A stretch of 64,000 nt of DNA, from the NCBI RefSeq assembly GCF_033439725.1, contig NW_026944391.1:124001-188000 (forward strand), read 5' to 3'. Each line of letters starts with the position of its first letter. Position 1 is the stretch's first letter. Below, one piece after another: positions 12,916 to 25,037 of this stretch. This stretch comes from Neurospora tetraspora (taxonomy: Eukaryota; Ascomycota; Sordariomycetes; Sordariales; Sordariaceae). The position numbers and the translations under genes are program-made. The notes under the pieces are model-generated. The model saw only the letters and a list, made by a program, of their open reading frames with translations. It was not told the origin of the DNA and did not search any database.

Positions 12916-13718
12916 TTAGCACTCATCCTTGCGGACGACAACGTTCCAGTTGCCCTTAAGGAAGACCTGGCCCTTGACGCCGTCGTCCTCAGCGAGTTCG
13001 CCCCAAATCTTGCCGCAGTCGCTGTTGTCTGAGTCCAGAACAAACTGGACAGCCCAACTAATGGAGCCGTACGAGTCGAGTGACATGACGTCCGGGTTCT
13101 GTAAGGCGACGAGTAAGGTTAGCAACTGTGTCAAACATCGGAGAGTCGTCTTCATCACCCCAAAGATATCACTTACATCATTGCACCAATAGATAGCGCT
13201 CTCATATGAGCAGCTAACGCGCCCGCAGTTGCCGGGGCCGGGTCCGTTGGCAGGCGAACCGGGGACACTGTTGAGGTACTCGACGCCCTTCGTGGTAGCA
13301 GTCCTCTGGGCATAATCGAACACATTGCAGACAAGCGACTGGAGCTCGTAAGAGCTGTCGGACTCCGTGGTCGCAGCGAGCACAGAGTTGTCGGCGGTGT
13401 TGTTGATGCCAAAGTCCTGACGGAAGTTGGGGTTGGCCTTGTCCAGGGCATCGTAAACCTGCTGAATGGTGCCGGTCACGTTCATGGTAGGGCCATCCGG
13501 GTGAGCCTTGACTTCCCAGGTAATATCCCGGATACCGTAACCGGGAATGGGGCCCTGGGCCGATTTGGCATCACTAGCCGGCAGGGCGCCGGAAGGAATG
13601 GCCTAACATCCGAGTATCAGTACGTTTGTGTGCGGAAAGGAGTCAGAAGCTTGCCAACGGGAGTTCGTACCTGAAGCATGGCCAGAATGGCTCCGGAGAC
13701 GAAGGCTGAGGATCGCAT
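12916..13718 (-). CDS. small secreted cysteine-containing protein
   Basis: Three exons (13718-13671, 13602-13177, 13098-12916) give 218 residues. The introns have gtacga..ttag and gtaagt..acag ends and both are phase 0. The first exon encodes a typical signal peptide (MRSSAFVSGAILAMLQ, continuing AIPSGALP), so the protein is exported. The mature part has six cysteines, enough for three disulfides, and a conserved block GNCGRVSCSYESAIYWCND followed by a SYGSISWAVQFVLD stretch. That arrangement resembles a widespread family of small secreted fungal proteins of unknown function, some of them counted as candidate effectors. I cannot assign an activity. Two potential N-glycosylation sites (NVT, NNT) fit secretion. 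Confidence 0.8.
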
Positions 13719-14831
13719 GGTGCCGATGTTGACAATAGGGTTGAGTTGGAGGTGAGAGCAAGGAAGAAAGCTGGCAGTGAACGGCTCGTAAAGACAGGAA
13801 TAGGGAAGGTGATGAGGAGAGGAATTCCAGACGCCTCGAAAAATGAGGGCAGACCCTATCTTTTATACTTGGAGGGCAACGAGCTTGAGGATGATCCTCA
13901 ACACTTCTATTCAAACGACCCAGCCGTTATGGAATTACCGTCCCAACAAAGTTCTAGATCCATCATATTCACCAGGACGAGCAAACAACAGTTCCATCCA
14001 TCGCGTGCCGTTTTTCTATTTCATCCACCCGGTTTCCACTTTTGAGTGACCGACCGCATTCATCTTGCGTTCTGGCCCAGGGCCATCACTTTGAGATGGG
14101 ATAACATTCGTTCTAGGGCCTTCTTTCTCGGCTTGTTGGGGCCTAGATGCAGATTTCATCTGGACTTGGGGAGGTGGAAGTAGGCAAACCAGTCTTCGTC
14201 AGCCCGTTTGGTGTAAGGCGAGCACCTGCCAGGATCGAAAACGCAGAATTAATCCCCAACCGCCCGGCCATGACCAACAGAAATGACTTCCATCCTCAAC
14301 GACGCAAGGGTAGCAATACTTGAAATTCATCCACATCATCAGCGGCTCAGTGTCCTCGGCCGTACGGCGACCCGTGGAAGCTCCTTGAACTCCACCGGAC
14401 GGGTTAACCAGTATGTGGTGAAAGCCGTCTCTCATTCTTTCTGATATTTCTGGTTCTCGCCGGGTCGTGCCGCTGTAGGATTGAAGAAGCCAGGCCCTCG
14501 CTTCAACCTATCTCTAAATCTTCATTTATCCTTTCCCACCGTTCGTGACGGATCAGATTGCAACACCTGACTTGACTGGTTAGCACACCGTCTCTCAAGA
14601 TAAATAAATGCGCATATCTCTAATCTGCGACATACCTATACTCTCAACGGCAAGGTGGACCACAAACGGTCGGTATATGAATACCTACTTGATTTAGAAC
14701 GGTGTTTGTCCTTGTTTGGGTCGTGGTTGGTTGTCGTCTCGTTCCAGTGCCAAGCATGATTTGCACTAACATTATTGTACAGCCAAGACATAGAGCTGAC
14801 ACCTTTGTCCGCTGGTTACGCTAACGCAAGG
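13719..14831. other. intergenic, no gene seen
   Basis: Upstream of the secreted-protein gene. Several short frames exist on both strands, but they show neither protein-like composition nor splice support. The promoter of the secreted gene lies at its left end. Confidence 0.5.
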
Positions 14832-15244
14832 TTAAGGACCACGAGTTGACTGACACCAACGCACTAACACCAAACTTGAGGAGACTGTCCAGCTGCCGGA
14901 TTGACCTGCCACGCAGTTAGGGTTGAAGAAACTGTCTTGAGCCTCACTGACGACCTCGAGACGAGAGTATGTAGGATGACTGACGGGGATATCACGAGAC
15001 TCAAAGCTGAAGGTGTAAAGAGGTTGGTCATTCTCGCTCACACAACGCTCAGAGACGGGGGGAGTTCATTCTCACCAAGGCCTGATACATACCTGTGATA
15101 CCTACGCGGCCCATTGAAAGTGTCATCGGGAGGAAGACCTATTCTCTCCACCGAATTTGCCACATCAGATATGAAGTGGAAAATATCTTGGAAACTCCTC
15201 ATACGTATACGTGAGGTTAGCCGTAAGGCGACGAAGGACGGCAT
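14832..15244 (-). CDS. doubtful small two-exon gene, unknown product
   Basis: A model with exons 15244-15093 and 15006-14832 joins in frame through an 86-bp intron (gtatgt..ttcag), giving 108 residues. The N-terminal part reads like a helical segment (SFQDIFHFISDVANSVERIG) and the second exon contains SHPTYSRLEVVSEAQDSFF. Codon use and splice sites are plausible, but I recognise no domain and the C-terminus is low in structure. It could be a real lineage-specific gene, a decayed gene, or chance. Confidence 0.25.
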
Positions 15245-15707
15245 CACGGTAACGTGAAAGGTAAGCCCTGTCTTGACTTCCACGGGAAACTAACCGCTTC
15301 GCCTTGGGGTGGGACCAGCCGCTGACTCTCTTCCAACGTTACCTCTATGCTTATTCAGACGTGAGACCCCATGTTGCCGTGGGTGTGAGCCGCTCCTTTG
15401 TACCGATGTGAAGTTCTGGAATAGCAGATACATCCCTGCTAGAGGTGGACATGTACGGTTAGGTTGAGCTATGGTATGTATGGTGCTGTAAATTGGATGC
15501 TCCGTACCTGAGCCCGTAGCGTCCGTACCAACCAACTTTCATGCTTCCCGCTAGTGTAGGTTCCCCTCCTCCCCGGGTATCACAAGCTCTAGACAAAACA
15601 CCAACTCCAAGCTCGTCACAAAGGAAAGCCGAAAGCGCAACTTATCGCAAGAACCGCGGATCGTTTACACCAGACCAGTTCCTCAGACACACACACATAC
15701 CTACACA
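15245..15707. other. intergenic / rib4 promoter and 5' UTR
   Basis: Lies between the doubtful small gene (left) and rib4 (right). The last 60 bases before the rib4 ATG are rich in CA/CAC, as fungal 5' leaders often are. No other gene seen. Confidence 0.5.
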
Positions 15708-16540
<833 letters not shown>

Positions 16541-17214
16541 CGGTCGATCATGCGGGTTGGGAAGGCATTTAAAAAGAGAAGACATACAAACAATACAGAA
16601 ACAGTCATATAAGCTATATAAGCTTCATATAAAGAAAAAAGATCATGTATGGGAGCACATAGCAAACATGCCTGGGACTACTTTCTGGCCCGGCTTGTTC
16701 GTCCCTTAAGACGTGGGGAAAGGGAAGCGACCAAGAGCACTTTGTGACACGATTGATGCTGCCCGTGACGATAACTATGCACAGTCGGAGGGCGGGTTTC
16801 GCGCCGATGAGAGATGCACCGCGCTTCGACAAAGGAAACACCATCCCAGCTTGACTTGAGTAATCCATACTTCACCTGCCGTGACGACGTGGACGAGGTA
16901 TCGAATATTTGACCATGCGTGACATTTGGAATTACTAGATTACTGATGGGTTGTATAGGTCTATCGTGAATCGTCCCCCAAGCAGTTCGAATGAATAAAA
17001 ATAGCAGGCAATTGAACTCCCATCTCACCCAGTATACAAAAACCCCCCTTTTTAAAGTGATGCGCATATACACAATATGTTCGAACCTCAACTTACATCC
17101 CCCGTCTTTCCTTCTTGTCACGCGGAGCCCGAGATCCAAGAAACAAACTGCCCAACCACTATCCAACTTCGGTCTCAGAAACCCCAACGGTCCCTGGCAC
17201 AGGGCATATCACGT
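16541..17214. other. intergenic, convergent 3' ends
   Basis: Separates rib4 (rightward) from the 920-residue protein gene (leftward), so it should hold two 3' UTRs. A 169-codon minus-strand frame lies here but reads like non-coding sequence. Confidence 0.55.
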
Positions 17215-20161
17215 TCACATGATAAGTGTGCCGACATCGCCACTCACTGACTTCTTCCTCTTCCACAGCGACCTCTTCTTCTCGCGTTTGGCCTTCATGG
17301 CTTCCCATCCTTGCTCATCGTCGTCGTCATCCGAAGCACTGCCAGACTGCTTCACGGTAACAGTAGGTTGGTTGACCCCCGACATGGTCGAGGACTTGCG
17401 CATATGGCTCGCACCCAACGGCTGCACAGTCGCCGGCATTGTTGGTTGAGCTGGAGGTGCCGCTTGTGATACGGGCCGGTATCGACCAGGAAGTCCAACG
17501 TTGCTGCGTTCCGAAGGCGCAATCGAAGGCGTGTAACCACCACCTGTGACCCGAATCGACGGTGCAAAGCCAGCAGGCTGTTGAGGATGAATCCAGGATG
17601 CCGAGCTGGGCTGGACCATGCTCATGGTGCGCATCTGGGCATCGCCTCGAGAGGGAGGCAGATCAAGCATCGACTCATTACCCATGAAAGAATGACGCAT
17701 ATCAGGTCCGCCAAGTCCTAGGCCACCGGGAACACCAGGCATCGGCGGCAATCCGGCGAACGCGCCAGGCATGCCGGCCGCGGAGCCTATGCTTCCAATT
17801 GAACCTGTGGCCATATGCCCTTCTGGACGCGGTGCCCCAGTACCGTTCTGGCCCGCCATCATCTGCATGAATTGCATCTGCATCTGCATGAACTGCTGCA
17901 TCTGCTGGGTCATCTGAATTTGGGCTTGGTCCCCAGGCGTCAGGCTGGGCTTATTGGGGTACATCATGTGCGGAGGAATGCCGGCAATAGGGTCAAAGGT
18001 GGCAGCACCAGAAATGGGCCGTTGTTCTGGTATATGAGGGCTGCCTCGTCTCATCGCCCTCGCTCTTTCTTCGCTTGCAATGACGCCAATTAGACCACCG
18101 GGAGGACCGGCCGGACTGGGATGAATGGGAGCAGGGCTTCCTCCTCCTAGGGCAAAGTTCTCGCGCGGATTGTTGCGAACAAGACCGGCACCGAGGAAGG
18201 GGTCTTGAGGCAGGTTCCTGGCAAAAGCTGGGAGGTGACCGCCTGCCGCTGCCGCTGCTCCGCCAGCTGCAGACCCTGGCCGTTGATAGCTAGGTTCCTG
18301 AGCGGCGCGGAGGTTAGGGTTCGACATCATGGTGCTCAAACGGGTCGGAGGCCGGTTCTTGTTAGGGAATCCATGGGCGGCGAGAATCGCCAAGGGAACT
18401 TCCTCGTCGTCCTCGGAATTATCTGACGTGGCTGGTCCTGTCGCAGGATTCTGCAGATTTAGATTTGGAGTGCTGAAAGACATTGGGAGGTTAGGCCGTG
18501 GCATGGGTGCGTTTGCCGACTCTCCAGTTACTTTCATCATCTGCTGTCGGTAAACGGCCATGTGGGCTTCTTGCTTCTTCCTCTGCTTTGCTTGCTGCTT
18601 TGCCTTTTCCAAATCATCCTCCTCATCATCGTAGTTGTCCTCTTCGTCTTCCTCACCAGCGGCGCTCTTGTCCTGGTTTCTTGAAATCTCCATTTGTCGC
18701 TCCCTGTCCTGACGTTCCTTGTCCTTGCGATACTTCTCAAACTCGGCCGGAGTCATGACCTTGTTGGCCCCTTGTGACTGCGAGTTTTGGGCACGGCTGC
18801 GGCTCGCTGTTGTTTCGTATGCGTAGCTGTGGTTGGTGTCGAAAAGGCTATCGTCATCACCCAGAGAAGTGTCCTTGAACCCAGAGGGCAGACCGTTTCC
18901 ACCCCTGCGGTACCGTGAACCAGAAGAGGCGCCAGGTCTGGATTGCGCAGCCCCTTCATCCATATATTTGCTCACAGTGGATAACGAATCCATCAAAAGC
19001 CTTGCCTCCTCATCTTCGCCCTCACCCTGTTCCGTGTCCGAGTTCTGATGCGCGAGCAGCGGCTTTCTAGGGTTTGATTCTGGGGAGGCGCGAGCCAAAG
19101 GCGGCATATGGCGAGACGGAGGAGAGGTCATCTCCCTGTTACGGGGCGGATGGGGAGGGCTGGTTGGCGAGAGCAGCTGGTCGCTGGAGTGTTGGCTAGT
19201 CCACGACGGTTGCGCGGGCTCAACCTTTGCGGTTCTGTCAACCTGAATAGGCGACGGCTGGCTAAGACGGTTTCCAGTCAAGGATCTCGGTCCCAAACTG
19301 GGTTGTGTAGCCTGGTTGTTCTGGTTGCCCACCATGGAGGCTTTTTTCTCGTTTCCAAGCATTATCTTCGCAAAGTCACCCCCCAAATCCATACCAAGGT
19401 CGTCGTCCACTCTGGGTGGTGTTACGGTCGTCGAGGTTGAAGTAGTTGTAGCCCTTGGTCTAGTAGGCGCCAAGACTTGATTATAATCCTGGACTTCGGA
19501 ACTCAGCTGCGGGACTGGCTCTTGTTCAGCCGGTACCATGGGTAGAGGCTTCTTTCCTCCCCCGAAAGAGAATGTTCGACCGGCAGCCTTCAAGAATCCA
19601 GCCGAAGAAGACTTGGGAATAGGCGGCACTGGTACATCGCCAGAATCAGCGGATGATGGGGCAGTGGAAGAGTTGCTATGGCGCGAGGAGTTGTCAGTCG
19701 ACGTGCCCTTGGTGGTGCTCGAGGATGCGCTTCCCCTTTAGGCGGTTAGCCAGTTAACTCAGCAGCAGGAAGAGACCTGGTGAGGGTATAAAGCAGGAAC
19801 GACCGCGAACACGGCCACATGGGGACAAAGAAGGAATCTCGACACCCGGCAGGGCAAGGAGGGAAAGGACCAGGGTTGGGCGGGTGTCAGCGGGAGGAAA
19901 GCAATGACTCTGCTCTTACCTGTTGATGCCGGCGAACAAGTTGTCGTGATGTATATCGCTGCCGCTGGTTTTGGGCCTGGAAGGGGTTTTCAAGTTGCCT
20001 CCCAACCTCATGGTCCCATCGAAAGACTTGCCAGCCTCATGGGATTTGTTCCCGCCAGCATCGGGGCGCTCCAGAACACGAAAGGACGGCTCTGCCGGAG
20101 CATTGTCAGCGTTTTCAGCGGTCGACTTCCGCCTTCCGAACGCGACCGAGAACCTAGGCAT
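17215..20161 (-). CDS. large disordered protein of unknown function
   Basis: Two exons, 20161-19920 and 19735-17215, join through a 184-bp intron (gtaaga..aaag, phase 2) to give 920 residues. The sequence is mostly low-complexity: Ser/Pro-rich in the first half, then a charged block (MTPAEFEKYRKDKERQDRER) followed by a run of Asp/Glu and a Lys/Gln helix, a conserved-looking island PLAILAAHGFPNKNRPPTR, a Met/Gln-rich stretch (about 25 residues, mostly M and Q) and an acidic-then-basic C-terminus with EQGWEAMKAKREKKRS. There is no signal peptide or membrane segment. Similar long disordered proteins are common in filamentous ascomycetes, but I cannot name this one. The first ATG (20161) is preceded by a long leader with no other candidate start. 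Confidence 0.75.
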
Positions 20162-23100
20162 ATAGATGTCCAGGGCGGGTTCCTCAACCGGCTATACAAC
20201 AACAAACGCCCTTTTAAATCCGCACAGTCAGGCCCGTTAAAGAGGGTTATAGCCTCTTTTTGTTGCTCCGACGCGCGAACTGCGATTTAGCAGCGGCTTG
20301 ACGGGCTCTGGGTGTCGTAAGAAGGCGCCGGTGACGAACGCTGCTGGCCTGGTAAAGCGATATCTTTCTGTAGGTCGAAATTCGGTTTCTCCTCCTCGAT
20401 GGCGGAGCGCACTAGGGATGAAAGATATCGGCAACCTGCAGAATAAAGAGGGCCAAGGTTAGCAGCGGACGACAAGAGGTGAGTGCATCAATGCGAGTGC
20501 CCGACGTGTCGCATGGAGCTTGACTGTCGTGGGAGAGTCTTGTGCCAGTAGGGGAAACCGACGCGCGGTGCTGGAGGTCGGGAAGGAGGACGATTCCGTC
20601 AATTTCTATCGCCAATCGCCAATCCCCAACTCCCGGGGCCCCGGGGCTGGCTTGGACTCTTCAGGTGACAGGGTGACATCCATTGGCACTGGCGCAACCC
20701 AAATCAATGCGGGAGCGGCGCAGCAGGTACGAGCAGACATGGCGGCGCGTCCTTGTATGCCCGCCCTGCCTGTCCTGATCCCAGGCGCATTCAAAGGGGG
20801 CATGGGGTGGAAAATGCCAGGCACTCCAGGCACTCCAGGTGCATAATTGGTGGCATGTTAAGTAATGCGTACCGGCAGCAAACTACAGCCGCCGTCAGAC
20901 CCAACGAGAGACAAAAAGTTTGCACTTACGGAACTAGGGGAAAAGACAGATTTGTGGCATATGTCTCGTAGTCTGGTCGGTCTTTTCTTGACACTACACT
21001 CTTTTCTGTATGTGTCAAGAAGGCTTGCGGAAATGCGTATGACAGTCGTCGGTGGTCTTGCCGGTTGGATCTGCAGTTCTGACAAACAGCACCCAACAAC
21101 GAGCGTTGGCCAAGGGGGTTCCCCGAAAATCGAAAAAAATTGTTTGGGCGATGGGTGAGCCGGCGTCGACGGGAGTCTCGACTCGGGGGGAGGCGTCGGT
21201 CAATCAAAGTGGAGAGAGGTCGGGGCGACTGAAGACGGGAGGTCTGAAGATGCACGGCGGAAAGGGAAGACGGATTCCCAAAAGTGAAAAAGTCAAAATC
21301 CAAAAGAGAATGAAGAAGGGGAAAACAGAAGAAGAACTAAAGAGACGAAATGGGATCAGGTACAGAGTGCAAAATAGGGGAGATTGGCCGATTGACACGA
21401 TTGGTGGGCCGGCGTGGTGCGTAAACGCAGTTGGTAATTGGGGCAGTGTTTTCTGTTATTTGCCCTCCAGGTCCTGTTGTTGCTGGTGGGCTGTCGGGTC
21501 CAGGTTGTTAAGGTACCGTTCAGGTTTCCTTGTTGGTGAAGCACGCAAATGGAACGTCTGGATGTAGATACGTGAGACACGGTAGAGCAGCTCGAAAAAA
21601 AAAAAGAGGTAGTGGTTGAAGTTTTCACAAGGAAAAGAAACCGAGAGAGAGCAGAAACAATGGGCTGATGGATATGGAGATCAAAACACGAACTGAAGAG
21701 CACCACCCCCGGTAGCGACAAGAGTGGAACAGCCCGAGTTAGCCCGCAGGCAGAAGAATCTGGAAAAGAAACTGGAGACTTTTTTTTTTCTTCCCTTTCT
21801 ATTTTACCCGTTCTACCATCTACATACAGCACGACTTCTAGGGTAGTACACGCGTTCTGACGACCTCTACATTACCTTACAATTCTTGCAGAGTATTACA
21901 TGGCACCAAAATGGATGGATGCCATGACATGGGTTAACGGGTCTTGGACAATTACGAAGTGGGGAGTCGGAGGACTTCACAGGCACTAACTGGCGATGGC
22001 GAGGTGACGGCGAGAATAGCGCCCTTCGTTGGCGACTCGCCCGACAGCTTCTCACTTGTCACCACTCACCCCCTTGTTTGGCTTGATCATCTTCTTCATC
22101 CTCTGTTTCTCTCCCTTCAAGTTCCCTTTCCAGCTTCTGGGTTTCTTCTTCTGGCTCGCTGGCCCAATCTGTCTGGAATTGGCGGTCATCCATCACGGTC
22201 ATCACCTCAGCAGAGCGGGCTCAGCAGCTCATCAACGGCTTGGTCCTCAGGTCGCTATACTTGGCTCCGGTCCCGCCCCATCCCTTGTCGAGCTGTCAGG
22301 TCCAATGGGTCTGGTATGGATCTGGATGGATCTGGATGGATCCCATCCCACCCGTGTCCACAGAGGAAACCTCGTTCCCTTTCAGTGTGCTCCCTCGGAA
22401 CATCTTGGCGAGCATCAAACGGTGTTTTGGAGGTCCTGCTGTGAACTCGGAACACGCAGAGTTGGGAGGGAACCATGAAATTCTAAGGTCGGGGATACGA
22501 CAAAACGCAAGCACATGGCCTGCTTCATGGCAGTTAACAGGCACCGCAAGAAGCCGGCGAGGATCTTTACCAAGCAACACGTGCATGACGTCCACGAGAA
22601 TGTGTGGATGCATGAGCGGCATGGGCCTGCTGGGCCACCTAGTAAATTGGTGGGTACATATCCAAAATTGGGTAGCCCCGTTGCTCCGTTGTTGAATCTT
22701 TCGTTTTCAGCGGGCGCTGCCATGTGCCTGGACTGGGGACGCGGAAAGGATCTCCCAAGACCTACGTATCCGTCTTAACACTTTTGCTCTTTTGGGTATT
22801 TAACATGATTGATTTGCAGCCTCAGGCCGGCATTTGTTTACACATGATGGATCGGTAAACCAGTCTCGTCAGTGCACATGGTCCATCATTCTATTCGCTG
22901 GACTTGACGCACGTCTATAAGGTATGTAGCGTATGTACCAGGCCCGGGAACATGGAGGCAAGTAATATTATGTCTCGATATATTAGCACAATATTCCTTC
23001 ACCGCGACTCCGAGCTGTGTAATTGAACACGCCAAGTGAAGGGAGCACTGAAGGGACAAGGAGTGAGTGAGTTCACGTGCTCATGGTCCTATCGGACTAA

Positions 23101-25037
23101 ATGGGAATTGTCCTTCGCTTGTGAGATTTCGCTCGACATGATGTTTCTGTTGTCCCCAATGACAGGGGCTGTTGTCTCACTCTTTTCGTCGTTGCCCGCC
23201 CATTCCCCACGGCCGTCCCACAGATACAGAATCTTTATACGGGTTTTGAGCCCGAGCGCATCGTATATACACCACTTGATTCCGCAGGAACACGTTTTCT
23301 TGTGTTGTGACCGGTAACACTGCTATGGCTGTGACCACACTGGCTTTCAGGCTTAAAACTCTCCTACCACGGCAGCACTCCCCAAGAACGAATCCCTCGC
23401 CAGACGGCCGGGGGGGATACAGACCGGGGGACTTTGAAGGTGAAAACGGTGAACAAGCTGGCCCACCCGTTAGGTATTCTTCCAAAGTATGGGGTATATA
23501 TTCCTTGCACATGCGAATGTCGTCTTGCGGTAAAGACACTTTCCTGGAATTCGGCCATTCTGCCAGGCAAATGCCCCTGAGACAACCTCCCTCCCCGGCA
23601 TCCGGGACAATTTGCAGGACATGACCCAGACATGTGTGGTGCGGTGTGGTGCAGTGCAGTACAGTGCAGTGCAGCACTGTCGATTGCAGGCGCTGTGAAT
23701 GTATGTTGGAGAGACTGTCAGCGAGGAACACTCGTCGATGGATAGCCTCGCAACGCCAAGCAGATTGCGGTCACGGATATTGAAGGTCGCCTTTGAATTC
23801 CGCATGCCGCTTTGGATTTGTGAATCTGGAACTGGCTGTCCTCATCAGGGCCAGAACGAAGGCGCATCTGACTTTATGGGACGAACTTGCGGGAGCGGGA
23901 ACGGTGTGCTGTTGGGACTGTGCAGCTGCGAACGAACGAACGTATAGGCCGCCGGAGAGGGCTCCTCATCCGACCTGGCCCCGGCATGTCACCCGCCTGA
24001 CGCTGACGTCGGCGGTTTCCCAGAGGCCGGCAAGGTAGGTTGGTGCACAGTGTGTGTAGCGTGACGGTGCCTGGCGCCCGCTGCAGATCGGGAGTTTTGA
24101 GTTCCATTCAGGTTCCATTCCGAATATGGACATGCCAGTACACTACAGAACTCGAACGCACGGCATCGCGACTCAACTCACTTTACCAAGACCGGTACAG
24201 ATGACCTTTCTGCAGGACGGAAGGCGTTTTTGCGGGGTGCAAGGAGGTAGCACTCTACATGATGTTTCCAGTTGGTGAACCCCATGCCTCGTTTCCTACT
24301 ACAAGTGTTTCACCCTCCGACCGTGCAGAGTGCCATGGATCCACGGGCTCGAGGCTGGAACAACCAACTCCTCGGGGCTTCGAGCTCGTCGTCGAATGAG
24401 AAGAAGAAAAAGACTTCACACAGATCAGGTTTTGAAAGGCACTTCTATCTGCTACCGTGCCTGCCGAGCCTGCCTATCGTTCCATACCCATGTTCGCCGT
24501 GCTACCATACTCGGAGCACCAATCCCGGCTTCCATACTTCTTGAGCTACCTCGGGCTACTCGGTGCCATGACGGCATGAGACTGTATGCCGTCCGGAAGA
24601 GATAGAGATCGTGTATCAAGCGCGGCGGCCGAGAATGCATCGTCGCCAATTGCTGACTCGACAACGACAATCAAGTTCGCCGCAATGGACCTGGATACAC
24701 GGATCCATTGACGGCGCCATGGGGAAAACCACATTAAAAAAATCAAAAATAACATGAGTGAAAAGTGAATGCCCTCAACTGCTCAAGTGCATAAAATTTT
24801 TGATTCGCCTACAAACATCCTTTTTTTTCAGTCCACCTTGCTCATTGATCGCCCATCAATGGTCTTGTTTACTTGGGTCTGGATCCATTGTTTGTTTCAT
24901 CTTCTCTTCAACAAGCACCCTTGTCTCTCAGCCTTATCTTTCCGTTTCTGATTTTATCCTTTGATCCGGTCCTCCTTCCTTCAACATATTTTCTCCCCAC
25001 CATTGTACTTTCCAAAGTCAACAACGGCAACAGCGGA
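20162..25037. other. 4.9-kb gene-free interval
   Basis: Lies between two diverging genes, the 920-residue protein gene (leftward) and the CDF transporter gene (rightward), so it contains both promoters and leaders. Many short frames occur on both strands, but none has a recognisable domain or consistent splice signals. Small repeats are present: about three copies of a 10-bp unit TCTGGATGGA at 22310-22341 and a GTGGT/GTGCA-type simple stretch at 23632-23676. A CT-rich leader precedes 25038. A long non-coding RNA or an unrecognised multi-exon gene cannot be excluded. Confidence 0.5.
22310..22341. repeat. 10-bp tandem repeat, about 3 copies
   Basis: The unit TCTGGATGGA is repeated; the first copy carries an extra T (TCTGGTATGGA). 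It lies in non-coding DNA. Confidence 0.7.

Noticed and set aside
16678-17187. 169-codon minus-strand frame
   Set aside because: It lies in the convergent 3' UTR zone; no domain and mixed composition.
21356-21832. 158-codon minus-strand frame
   Set aside because: Pyrimidine-rich leader-like sequence upstream of the 920-residue protein gene; no domain or splice support.
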